NCBI GenBank assembly: GCA_902796295.1
Contig: CADBOL010000244.1
Coordinates: forward strand, 1 to 9,867
Direction: 5' to 3'
DNA length: 9,867 bases
Source of the DNA: Oscillospiraceae bacterium
GTDB taxonomy: Bacteria > Bacillota > Clostridia > Oscillospirales > Acutalibacteraceae
Shown: positions 1 to 6,632 of the stretch, piece by piece
Numbering within the stretch: position 1 is the stretch's first letter
How the letters are laid out: the number at the start of each line of letters is the position of its first letter
Made by a program: the position numbers and the translations under genes
Notes under the pieces: model-generated
What the model was told of the DNA's origin: nothing
Databases searched by the model: none
Seen by the model: only the letters and a program-made list of their open reading frames with translations

Positions 1-314
1 GCCGGTTTCTCTTCCGCGTCCTTGTTCTTTACCGCGTCGGCTATCATTTTTATGCCTATTATTATAAGAAGAGCAAATCCTATTAAAGGTACCGCCTTCT
101 CAAACAGGGCAAATGTGCGGGCAACGGTGCGCACGCAGAACCAGCCGGCAAGAGGCATTATAAACTGAAAAAGCGCGAATGTGCCCGAAATAAGGCAGGT
201 TTTTTTCAGCTTCATTTTCGGCTCGGTAAGACCGTTGGCGACTGAGACCGTGAAAGCGTCCGCGGCAAGCCCCGCGCCGAAAACAATGCTGTTTAAAAAG
301 AATGAAAGATTCAT
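1..314 (-). CDS. mntP: MntP-type manganese efflux pump, N-terminal part (cut by window edge)
   Basis: This is the first 104 codons of a small multi-pass membrane protein; the stop codon lies beyond the left edge. The protein begins MNLSFFLNSIVFGAGLAADA, and the AADAF motif with Asp19 matches the conserved acidic position in the first membrane helix of the MntP/DUF204 family. FQFIMPLAGW and FALLIIIGIKMIADAVK, further on, also match family blocks. MntP proteins export Mn2+ across the cytoplasmic membrane and are usually near 190 residues with six helices, so about half the gene is present, covering roughly three helices. The ATG lies 5 bp after the stop of the upstream flavoenzyme gene, with no strong Shine-Dalgarno sequence, so translation may be coupled to it. 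No yybP-ykoY manganese riboswitch is visible in front. The sporulation protein YtaF is a related alternative, but the motifs fit MntP better. Confidence 0.85.
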   Translation of the reverse strand, partial: MNLSFFLNSIVFGAGLAADAFTVSVANGLTEPKMKLKKTCLISGTFALFQFIMPLAGWFCVRTVARTFALFEKAVPLIGFALLIIIGIKMIADAVKNKDAEEKP

Positions 315-319
315 AATTA

Positions 320-1666
320 TTACTCTGTTATTTCATTAATATTCTGACCCGGAAGGGTGCCGGCAAAGAATTTGCTGTAGCGCTCATTCCATTTTGCCGC
401 GTCTTCTCTTGTATATTTTGCCGGAAAAAAGGAGTCGAGCAGGGCGAATTTCCCGAGCCAGCCGATGAGCATGAGCAGCTGTGAGCGGAATTCCGGAACA
501 TCGCCGAGCAGTTTAAGCTTATCCTTTATGAGACCCGGAAGCTCGGATTTGCGGTATCCGCCCGTGAGAAGCTTTTCAACTTCCTCAGAGGTGATGAGTT
601 TCTTGCTGAATATCTCATTGATTTCATCTGCGGTGAAATACGGGAAAAGATTCTTTATAAGCGCTATGCGGCAGGCGTCAAATCCGATTTCATTGAAGAA
701 ATCCTTTTCGTAATTCCAGAGAGTTTCCGCTTCATAGAGGCCATGAGTATCTTCTGCGACGGCTCTTGCAAGGATAGTGCCCGCCTTTATTGAATAAGCG
801 ATTCCTGAGCCCTTTACGGCATAGGTCATAAACGCCGAGTCACCGACCGCGGCGTATCCGTCTGCGACAAAAACCGCGAGAGGCTGACGCACTGGTATCT
901 GCATGAATTTACCGTTTCCGATGAGATTCATACCCATCTGCGGATTTCTGACGCTGACCTTGTGAAGCTCATCGGCTACTTTTGAGTAGGGAATCTCATT
1001 GAAATCCACTATGAGCACGTCAACACAGTCATCCTCCGTGATTATCCAGGTGAAACCCGTGTCGCTGTGAACATATATTTTGTATCTTTCGCCGGTGTCG
1101 AAGTCTCCGTCTTTTCTGTCAAAAATTGCACGGTAGGCATAAAGAAAATCCCGGGATTCGGCCTCTTTTTCTATTGACATCCATTCGGGAAGAGCTTTTC
1201 TCAAAGGTGAATTCATCCCGCAGGCATCAATAATCAGATCGGAGTAGACAGTTTCATTTTCCGTTTTTATTCCGCAGACCCTTGAGCCGAGAATAACAGG
1301 GGATTTTACCTCGGTATCATATACGAATTTTACGCCCGCATCCGCGGCGAGAGAAGAGAGGCAGGAGAAAAGCTTTTTCCTGTCAACCGTTATGTTTTTA
1401 TATCCCTCGGGCGGCGGCATTTTAAGAGGGGCAACATCCTCATCAATGGGAAAGAAGGTGATTTCGTTGCCGGGCGCGTAAAAATCACCGGGAATCTCAA
1501 TACCCGCATATTCCACGGCGGAAGCGTCGAATGAATCCTTCTGCTCATATCCGCAGTCTCCGGCGCTGTTCTTTTCATAAACAGTGACATCATGACCTGC
1601 CTGAGCGAGCTTCATAGCGGCAATCAGCCCGCCGACACCTGCGCCCGCGACCGTAATCTTTGACAC
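320..1666 (-). CDS. FAD-dependent oxidoreductase, geranylgeranyl-reductase/FixC-like
   Basis: This is a 448-residue single-domain flavoenzyme of the glutathione-reductase-like FAD superfamily. The N-terminal Rossmann motif GAGVGG (Gly8, Gly10, Gly13) ends with Glu31, the usual ribose-binding acid. IIDACGMNSPLR (145-156) is the middle conserved block. AAVGDSAFMTYAVKGSGIAY (272-291) is the second FAD-binding GD motif. This set resembles geranylgeranyl reductase, lycopene cyclase and FixC-type proteins, which reduce or hydroxylate lipophilic substrates; the real substrate cannot be read from the sequence. Residues 310-448 form a mostly helical tail with no motif I recognise. There is no signal peptide, so it is cytoplasmic or peripheral at the membrane. 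The start is GTG, chosen because CCTCCC (minus strand GGGAGG, 1675-1680) sits 8 bp in front and the Rossmann fold begins at once. It is the first gene of a likely operon with the mntP-type gene. Confidence 0.82.
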   Translation of the reverse strand: MSKITVAGAGVGGLIAAMKLAQAGHDVTVYEKNSAGDCGYEQKDSFDASAVEYAGIEIPGDFYAPGNEITFFPIDEDVAPLKMPPPEGYKNITVDRKKLFSCLSSLAADAGVKFVYDTEVKSPVILGSRVCGIKTENETVYSDLIIDACGMNSPLRKALPEWMSIEKEAESRDFLYAYRAIFDRKDGDFDTGERYKIYVHSDTGFTWIITEDDCVDVLIVDFNEIPYSKVADELHKVSVRNPQMGMNLIGNGKFMQIPVRQPLAVFVADGYAAVGDSAFMTYAVKGSGIAYSIKAGTILARAVAEDTHGLYEAETLWNYEKDFFNEIGFDACRIALIKNLFPYFTADEINEIFSKKLITSEEVEKLLTGGYRKSELPGLIKDKLKLLGDVPEFRSQLLMLIGWLGKFALLDSFFPAKYTREDAAKWNERYSKFFAGTLPGQNINEITE

Positions 1667-1674
1667 GGTTAATT

Positions 1675-1680
1675 CCTCCC
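1675..1680 (-). promoter_or_regulatory. Ribosome binding site deciding the GTG start of the flavoenzyme
   Basis: On the minus strand this reads GGGAGG, followed by AATTAACC and then GTG at 1666. The 8 bp spacing is optimal, and no in-frame ATG occurs nearby before the Rossmann motif, so GTG is the start. Confidence 0.7.
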
Positions 1681-1696
1681 TTTTATTGTTATATAC

Positions 1697-1725
1697 ATTA
1701 TATCACCGGTTTTATTCAAGTGCAA
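1697..1725 (-). promoter_or_regulatory. Sigma-A-type promoter for the flavoenzyme/mntP operon
   Basis: The minus strand carries TTGCAC (1720-1725), a spacer of exactly 17 bp, and a perfect TATAAT (1697-1702). The -10 box lies about 30 bp before the GTG start, leaving a short leader. The -35 box matches consensus at only three of six positions. Called by eye from consensus. Confidence 0.6.
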
Positions 1726-1743
1726 TATCAATCGGGTAATCAC

Positions 1744-1806
1744 TCTTAATGAGTTCTTAATCTCAATTTAAATAAAAGATAATGCGGCGGATACTGTTAT
1801 CTTAAT
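1744..1806. repeat. Three TCTTAAT direct repeats in the divergent intergenic region
   Basis: TCTTAAT occurs at 1744-1750, 1755-1761 and 1800-1806. The first two start 11 bp apart, about one helical turn, which puts them on the same face of the DNA. A second short repeat, ATACTGT, occurs at 1791-1797 and 1819-1825. They lie between the two divergent genes and could be regulator half-sites. The region is AT-rich, so chance recurrence is possible. Confidence 0.3.
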
Positions 1807-1855
1807 CGCGTGACATATATACTGTAAGCGGGACAAAAAGAAAGGAGTTCTTATT

Positions 1856-4249
1856 ATGAAACTCGGAAGTAAAATCGAAAACCTTAAAACAATGAGAGAC
1901 GCGGGACTGCCCGTACCGGCTTTTTACGCTCTGCCATTCGGTGAGCTCATTGCCGATACCGACAGATTTCACCGGGAGATCGAAAACACTCTGTATCTCA
2001 AGCCGCAACCCAAGAGCAGATGTCTCAAAGCGGCGGTAAGGGAGCTTGTAAGGGATGATTTCTCCTTGCCGCAGGCGGAGGGCAGATACGCGGTCCGCTC
2101 ATCCTGCTCGGCTGAGGATTCCTCCTCTCACAGCTTTGCCGGTCAGTTTGACACTTATCTCGATGTACCGCGCAATGAAATCCGTGAGCGCGTGAAAGAC
2201 TGCGTCTGCTCGCTTTTCAATGAAAACGTCATAGACTATATGAGCAGAAACGGACTTGACCTTCATTCGCTCGAAATGAATGTGCTTGTGCAGGAGATGG
2301 TTGACTCTGATGTGTCGGGTGTACTGTTTACCGCCAATCCGCAGGGGATTCTCAATGAAAGTGTGATTATTGCGGGCAGGGGACTCGGTGAAAATGTTGT
2401 TTCCGACAGGATTGACACAACCGCCTACTACTACAACACCACCGACAGAGTTTATTATTATGAGGGAAAGGAGGAACTGCTTAAAAGAGATACGGTAGAG
2501 GAGCTTATCTCTCTTTCCGAAAGAATCTGCGCTCTGTTCGGCCCTTATCTTGATATTGAATTCGCGGTGAAAGACGGTGAATGCTTTATCCTTCAGGCGC
2601 GCCCGATTACGACGGTAACGGACAGACATCCGCTGATATTTGACAACAGCAATATAGTCGAGAGCTATCCGGGGCTCAGTCTGCCTTTGACAGTTTCGTT
2701 TGTTCACAGCGTGTATGAAGGGGTTTTTGCGAGCGCCGGCAGAAGGCTTCTTAAAAACAGGAAAGAGCTTGAAAAACTGCAGCCTGTTTTCGGGAACACG
2801 GTCGGCTGTGCAAACGGCAGGATATATTATAAAATCAGCAACTGGTATGAAATAATCAACTATCTGCCGTTTCACAAGAAATTCATGCCCGTATGGCAGG
2901 AGCTTGTCGGAGTTAAATACAAGGATGCTTTCAGACCCTCGACTTCTGTTTCCCCCTTTGTCAGGGCGAGAATATATTTAAATACGGTAAGAGAGATTCT
3001 CAGAACTCCGCGCAATATGGAAAAACTGCATAAGACATACCGCAGGATAAACAGCTACGCAAGGGAAAAATTCAAAACCGAGCTTACCCCGAGAGAGATT
3101 TTTGAGCATTATGACATCATAGAGAAAAGAATCCTTTCGGACTGGGGCCTCACACTGCTCAATGATACATATGCATTTCTTTTTACCGGTCTGCTCAAGG
3201 CCAGATTAAAAAAGAAAATGCCGGGCAATGAAGCCGCGGCAAACGCTTATATTTCGGGAATCACAAATATTGAGAGCATGAAGCCCATACGCGAGATGAT
3301 AATGCTTGCGATTGATAAAGATACCCTCACGGATGAGGAATATGAGGCGAAAAAAGAAGCCTATATTGAGGAATACGGCGACAGAGCCCCCGAGGAGCTG
3401 AAGCTTGAGAGCCCAACTTACAGGACTGACCCTTCAATGCTTGACGCCAAAATAAATGAATACAGGCAAAACAGGGAAAAACTGTATGCAATGGAAAAAA
3501 GCACGCGCGGAGAAACTCCCGCAATCGCCGATGATTTTATTACCTCTTTTCTTGCCCGCAGAGCGGCGCAGGGAATCCTCCACCGTGAGAAATCGCGCAT
3601 GAACAGAAGCCGTATATTCGGCCTTGTTCGCGAAGCGGTCATTAGGCTCGGCGGCGTATATTCGCGCTGCGGTATTATCGGTGAGCCGCGCGATGTATTC
3701 TGGCTCACACTTGATGAGCTCAGAGAGCTGTCGGAAAGCCCACGCGCAATGACAGAGACAGTCACTCAGCGTAAAAAGCAGTATTCGATGTATGAGCTTC
3801 TGCCCGCATATTCGAGACTTATTTTCTCAGACGGGGAATTTGACAAGAATCATAAATCGGTCAACGCCTCAAAGATTGTCACAGACGCGGACGAGCTCGG
3901 CGGCATCCCGTGCTCCGGCGGAGAGGTGACGGGCGAAGCGTATGTGGTTGATGATGTAAAAAAGGTCAGCAATATCAGCGATAAAATCCTGATAACAAAA
4001 ATGACCGACCCCGGCTGGGTATTCCTGCTCGCGAGCGCAAAAGGGGTTATAAGCGAAAAAGGCTCGCTGCTCTCTCATACGGCTATCATATCAAGAGAGC
4101 TAGGAATACCGGCTGTTGTCGGAGTCGAAAATCTTATGACATCAATCGAAACGGGAGACATAATAAAACTCGACGGCTCGACAGGCCGGATAAAGATTAT
4201 TAAGAGAAGAAACAGAAAAGACAGCGGCGGAGAATATGCGATAGCGTAA
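1856..4249 (+). CDS. PEP synthase-like phosphotransferase with RPH domain order
   Basis: This 797-residue protein joins an ATP-grasp nucleotide-binding domain to a C-terminal phosphohistidine domain. In the N-terminal domain, LGSKIENL (3-10) is the ATP-binding lysine loop, followed by YAVRSSCSAED (78-88), SGVLFTANP (154-162) and ILQARPIT (245-252), all typical of the PPDK/PEP-synthase N domain. Residues 260-680 are a long, mainly helical domain with DNSNIVESYPG near its start and RDVFWLTLDEL near its end. The swivelling domain starts near 690 and carries SLLSHTAIISRELGIPAVVG with the likely phosphorylated His741. PEP synthase instead has this domain in the middle and ends in a PEP-binding barrel, which is absent here. 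The order ATP-grasp/variable/His is that of rifampicin phosphotransferase, which moves the beta-phosphate of ATP onto its substrate. The acceptor here is unknown; rifamycin is one possibility only. AAAGGAG lies 8 bp before the ATG. It is divergent from the flavoenzyme gene. Confidence 0.85.
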   Translation: MKLGSKIENLKTMRDAGLPVPAFYALPFGELIADTDRFHREIENTLYLKPQPKSRCLKAAVRELVRDDFSLPQAEGRYAVRSSCSAEDSSSHSFAGQFDTYLDVPRNEIRERVKDCVCSLFNENVIDYMSRNGLDLHSLEMNVLVQEMVDSDVSGVLFTANPQGILNESVIIAGRGLGENVVSDRIDTTAYYYNTTDRVYYYEGKEELLKRDTVEELISLSERICALFGPYLDIEFAVKDGECFILQARPITTVTDRHPLIFDNSNIVESYPGLSLPLTVSFVHSVYEGVFASAGRRLLKNRKELEKLQPVFGNTVGCANGRIYYKISNWYEIINYLPFHKKFMPVWQELVGVKYKDAFRPSTSVSPFVRARIYLNTVREILRTPRNMEKLHKTYRRINSYAREKFKTELTPREIFEHYDIIEKRILSDWGLTLLNDTYAFLFTGLLKARLKKKMPGNEAAANAYISGITNIESMKPIREMIMLAIDKDTLTDEEYEAKKEAYIEEYGDRAPEELKLESPTYRTDPSMLDAKINEYRQNREKLYAMEKSTRGETPAIADDFITSFLARRAAQGILHREKSRMNRSRIFGLVREAVIRLGGVYSRCGIIGEPRDVFWLTLDELRELSESPRAMTETVTQRKKQYSMYELLPAYSRLIFSDGEFDKNHKSVNASKIVTDADELGGIPCSGGEVTGEAYVVDDVKKVSNISDKILITKMTDPGWVFLLASAKGVISEKGSLLSHTAIISRELGIPAVVGVENLMTSIETGDIIKLDGSTGRIKIIKRRNRKDSGGEYAIA

Positions 4250-4325
4250 ATGACGGAGATTTTTGAATTATATCATCAACGTAAATCGGCGGCGTTTTCA
4301 GGGAGTGAAGCGGCCGCTGATTGCA

Positions 4326-4368
4326 AAAAGGAATCCTCAGATGAGGATTCCTTTTCTGTCTGTTTTTC
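4326..4368. terminator. Bidirectional rho-independent terminator between convergent genes
   Basis: The stem has 13 perfect pairs (4326-4338 with 4343-4355: AAAAGGAATCCTC against GAGGATTCCTTTT) around a four-base loop. On the plus strand it continues into T-rich sequence ending in TTTTTCTT, and on the minus strand the stem ends in a run of five T. It therefore serves both the phosphotransferase gene (stop at 4249) and the leftward regulator gene (stop at 4389). Confidence 0.88.
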
Positions 4369-4388
4369 TTAAATAAGCAGCCTGCAGA

Positions 4389-4676
4389 TTATTTTTTGTT
4401 GTTCAGGCGTTCAAGCGCAGCCTGGTATCCGCCTTCGCCGTAGTTGAGGCTTCTGCTGACTCTGCTGATTGTAGCGGTGCTGAGACCTACATCGGCCGCT
4501 ATATCAAGATAGTTTGCGCCTTCGTTGAGCTTAATTGCCGCCTCAAAGCGCTTGGACATATCATTTAATTCTTTTATTGTGCAGAGATCCGTAAAAAATG
4601 CGTAGCATTCCTCAACTGTTTCAAGGCCGAGAATTATCTCAAATAGTCTGTCCATTCTTTCTGATTTGATATTCAT
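4389..4676 (-). CDS. YerC/YecD-family TrpR-related transcriptional regulator
   Basis: This 95-residue DNA-binding protein belongs to the TrpR superfamily, in the YerC/YecD branch common in Bacillota. Conserved blocks include RLFEIILGLETVEECYAFFT (10-29), DLCTIKELNDMSKRFEAA (30-47) and the helix-turn-helix at about 54-77 (ANYLDIAADVGLSTATISRV). Relatives are small, wholly helical dimers; a ligand like the tryptophan of TrpR is not established for this branch. The frame is open further upstream (to 4718), but those codons include the Shine-Dalgarno sequence GGGAGG (4684-4689) that sits 7 bp before the ATG at 4676, so the shorter start is chosen. It is monocistronic: a terminator follows and the neighbouring genes run the other way. 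A dyad inside its promoter suggests that it may repress itself. Its targets are not visible from sequence. Confidence 0.88.
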   Translation of the reverse strand: MNIKSERMDRLFEIILGLETVEECYAFFTDLCTIKELNDMSKRFEAAIKLNEGANYLDIAADVGLSTATISRVSRSLNYGEGGYQAALERLNNKK

Positions 4677-4708
4677 TGCAATTCCTCCCGGAAAATTATT
4701 TTGGATAT

Positions 4709-4737
4709 ATATTAACACTTTAATCTGTTAAAATCAA
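4709..4737 (-). promoter_or_regulatory. Promoter of the YerC-type regulator gene
   Basis: The minus strand has TTGATT (4732-4737), a 17 bp spacer and TAATAT (4709-4714), each matching consensus at four of six positions, about 32 bp before the ATG. The surroundings are very AT-rich, so the exact boxes could be shifted. Confidence 0.4.
4712..4731. promoter_or_regulatory. TTAACA-N8-TGTTAA dyad, possible operator
   Basis: Two perfect six-base inverted arms (4712-4717 and 4726-4731) flank an eight-base centre. The dyad fills the spacer and touches the -10 box of the regulator's promoter, where a bound dimer would block polymerase. A TrpR-type dimer could bind such a site, but the link is inferred from position alone. 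Confidence 0.35.
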
Positions 4738-4795
4738 GAGTTAAATCAATTAAAATTCAAATTCATGATTTCCGGCCGGTTTTTTATTAAGTGTA

Positions 4796-4824
4796 TTGAA
4801 GATAAAATCCCGGTATGATATACT
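4796..4824 (+). promoter_or_regulatory. Sigma-A-type promoter for the GH43 gene
   Basis: TTGAAG (4796-4801), a 17 bp spacer, then TATACT (4819-4824). The boxes match consensus at four and five of six positions. Transcription would start near 4830, leaving a leader of about 45 bases before the ATG at 4875. Confidence 0.55.
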
Positions 4825-4874
4825 TTTGTCTGTATGGATAAAATGCTGTTTAAACCGGGAAAGAGGCAACTTAA

Positions 4875-5888
4875 ATGGGTATATTATCTTTTTTTGCGTC
4901 GATATTTGTTTTTATGGGTTCAATTCTTAATCTGGTATTTCCCGCCCCCGTGCCTGAAAGGCCGGAGGGGGAGGGAACAGAGCTTACAATGCCGCTAGGC
5001 GGAGGATGCGACCCGTGGTTTTATGAGCAGGGCGGCAGATATTATCACTGTTATTCTGTCGGAAACGGTGTGGGGGTAAAGTGTTCCGATACTCTCGCCG
5101 GTCTGTGGAAAACGCCGGGCAGAACTGTTTATAACGCCCCGGAAAATACAGAGTATTCATACGATTACTGGGCTCCCGAGCTTCATTTCATTGACGGCAG
5201 GTGGTATATTTATGTCTGCGCCGATGACGGAGCAAACGAGAATCACCGTATGTATGTGCTCTCATGTGACACTCCGGACGGAGACTATGTGATGGAGGGT
5301 AAAATCAGCGATAAAACAGACAGGTGGGCTATTGACGGCACCGTGATGCAGTATAAAGGGGAGTTATGGCTTATCTGGTCTGGATGGGAGGGAGAGACCG
5401 ACGGCTTGCAGAATCTCTATATTGCCCATATGAGCTCGCCTCTCGAAATCGACTCGGACCGCGTGCTTATTTCATATCCGTTTTACAGCTGGGAGAGAAA
5501 AGGAATGCCTATTAATGAAGGCCCTGCCGTTCTTTATCACGAAGACAGCGTTTTCTTATTCTATTCCGCGAGCGGGAGCTGGACCGATGATTACTGCCTG
5601 GGGATGCTCACTCTGACCGGGAACCCCGGCAGCAGCTCCGGTTGGACAAAGAGCCCGGCGCCGCTGCTTCAAAAAGCTGAAACGGCTTACGGTCCGGGGC
5701 ACTGCAGTTTTGTTTCATCGGGCGGTGAGGATTATATAGTCTATCACGCAAATATCGACTCAGGAACAGGGTGGAACGCAAGGAGCGTGCGCCTGCAGCC
5801 TGTCTCTTACCGTTTCGGTCTGCCGGTAATCGGAAGCCCGGCAAAACAGGGGGATGTCATCACGGTTTATGATAACCGCGCAGAGTAA
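4875..5888 (+). CDS. GH43-family glycosidase (arabinofuranosidase/xylosidase type)
   Basis: This is a 337-residue five-bladed beta-propeller glycosidase. The three GH43 acids are seen in order: Asp46 in GGGCDPWF (general base), Asp154 in WAIDGTVMQY (pKa modulator) and Glu215 in INEGPAVLYH (general acid). WAPE (99-102) and YGPGHCSF with His276, which in the family helps hold the active-site ion, are also present. GH43 enzymes hydrolyse alpha-L-arabinofuranosyl or beta-xylosyl links of plant polysaccharides by inversion; which one cannot be told here. Residues 2-23 are strongly hydrophobic and are followed by PAPVPERPEG, suggesting a signal peptide or membrane anchor, although no basic residue precedes the hydrophobic stretch. 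AGAGG (4862-4866) lies 8 bp before the ATG. No carbohydrate-binding module follows the single catalytic domain. The gene sits just upstream of a cluster ending in a GH38 alpha-mannosidase. Confidence 0.85.
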   Translation: MGILSFFASIFVFMGSILNLVFPAPVPERPEGEGTELTMPLGGGCDPWFYEQGGRYYHCYSVGNGVGVKCSDTLAGLWKTPGRTVYNAPENTEYSYDYWAPELHFIDGRWYIYVCADDGANENHRMYVLSCDTPDGDYVMEGKISDKTDRWAIDGTVMQYKGELWLIWSGWEGETDGLQNLYIAHMSSPLEIDSDRVLISYPFYSWERKGMPINEGPAVLYHEDSVFLFYSASGSWTDDYCLGMLTLTGNPGSSSGWTKSPAPLLQKAETAYGPGHCSFVSSGGEDYIVYHANIDSGTGWNARSVRLQPVSYRFGLPVIGSPAKQGDVITVYDNRAE

Positions 5889-5906
5889 GATTTTAAAGGC
5901 AGAAGC

Positions 5907-5935
5907 TTGATATTTGCAGCGGTTTATGCTACCAT
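5907..5935 (+). promoter_or_regulatory. Promoter for the pseudo-kinase/STAS/mannosidase cluster
   Basis: TTGATA (5907-5912), a 17 bp spacer, then TACCAT (5930-5935), matching consensus at five and four of six positions. It lies about 50 bp before the GTG start. No terminator is visible between the GH43 stop and this site, so read-through from the GH43 gene is also possible. Confidence 0.45.
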
Positions 5936-5986
5936 TAATCAGATATAAATCAAGTTTTTTATTTGAATTAACAGGAGGGTTTTTAA

Positions 5987-6619
5987 GTGAAATCTGATAT
6001 TATTCACGTAACAAACGGAGGAATCGGAGTCGCGGAGGCGGTAAGACAGACAGAGGCGGTTGCCTCCTTTAAATTGCTTTCAAAAAAAGACTCCATACAC
6101 CTGATTCTTCTGACAGAGGAAATGATGGGTATGATGCAGGCGCTCACGGGAGAGCGCGAGGCGGATTTCTGGATAGAGGATGAAACAGACAGCTTCCGTC
6201 TTCATCTCAAGGCCGAGACATCAATGAATGCCGAGATGAGAGAGAAGCTCCTCGCTTCGTCAACCACAGGTGAAAACGCCGCCGCCAAGGGAGTGATGGG
6301 CAAAATCCGCGATATTTTTGCGCGAATCCTCGAGCCCGCCGATTCAACACTTCCGCGCGCATATACGGCCGGATGGAATTACAGCGAAACGGGCGAGCTT
6401 ATCAACCCTGTTTTCGGCAGCGGAGATAAGGCTGCTTCCGGTATTTCCGATCCCCTTGTCAGCGTATGGTCACTGAACAGATTCAGAGAAAGCGCCGGCA
6501 AAGATTCAAAAGAAGAATGGGATGAGCTTGAGAAATCGATTATCGCCAATCTGGCGGACGAGATAAAAATCGGCATTGCCGGAAACACCGTGGAAATGAT
6601 AATTTACAAGAAAATATAA
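5987..6619 (+). CDS. Degenerate GHKL (anti-sigma kinase-like) ATPase-fold protein
   Basis: This is a 210-residue protein with no annotation I can firmly name. Several parts recall the RsbW/SpoIIAB ATPase fold. Residues 36-55 (SIHLILLTEEMMGMMQALTG) sit where the N-box helix would be, but the essential Asn is replaced by Gly or Met. ADFWIEDETDSFRLHLKAET (59-78) looks like the following strand pair. ENAAAKGVMGKIRDIF (96-111) resembles the helix after the ATP lid. The C-terminus IANLADEIKIGIAGNTVEMI (186-205) strongly resembles the last strands of anti-sigma kinases. A 60-80 residue polar insertion (about 112-180) separates these. ATP binding is therefore doubtful, and it may act as a pseudo-kinase that binds the adjacent STAS protein. 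The start is GTG with AGGAGGG (5973-5979) 7 bp in front. The STAS gene follows after 13 bp. The GHKL assignment is an inference from motifs and neighbour. Confidence 0.6.
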   Translation: MKSDIIHVTNGGIGVAEAVRQTEAVASFKLLSKKDSIHLILLTEEMMGMMQALTGEREADFWIEDETDSFRLHLKAETSMNAEMREKLLASSTTGENAAAKGVMGKIRDIFARILEPADSTLPRAYTAGWNYSETGELINPVFGSGDKAASGISDPLVSVWSLNRFRESAGKDSKEEWDELEKSIIANLADEIKIGIAGNTVEMIIYKKI

Positions 6620-6632
6620 AAGGAGACAGACA

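Noticed and set aside
2099..2875. 258-codon open frame on the minus strand within the phosphotransferase gene
   Set aside because: It lies wholly antisense to a well-supported coding region and its translation shows no domain or plausible composition.
4250..4372. Open frame of 40 codons starting right after the phosphotransferase stop (TAAATG)
   Set aside because: It has no ribosome binding site at proper spacing, and its second half is translated straight through the terminator hairpin; the peptide resembles no family.
4677..4718. Upstream extension of the YerC-type gene to 4718
   Set aside because: The extra 14 codons encode the Shine-Dalgarno sequence itself, and relatives begin near the MNIKSERMDR methionine.
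4773..4786. CCGGCCGG followed by a run of T as a terminator
   Set aside because: The palindrome has no loop and no gene ends just before it on that strand.
4834..4998. Separate 54-codon gene overlapping the GH43 start
   Set aside because: No Shine-Dalgarno sequence precedes it and it ends inside the GH43 frame; kept only as a remark on the GH43 N-terminus.
5906..5960. CTTGAT and ATCAAG arms followed by TTTTTT as a terminator after the GH43 gene
   Set aside because: The arms are only six bases with a 36-base gap that contains the promoter's -10 region, so a stable hairpin is unlikely.
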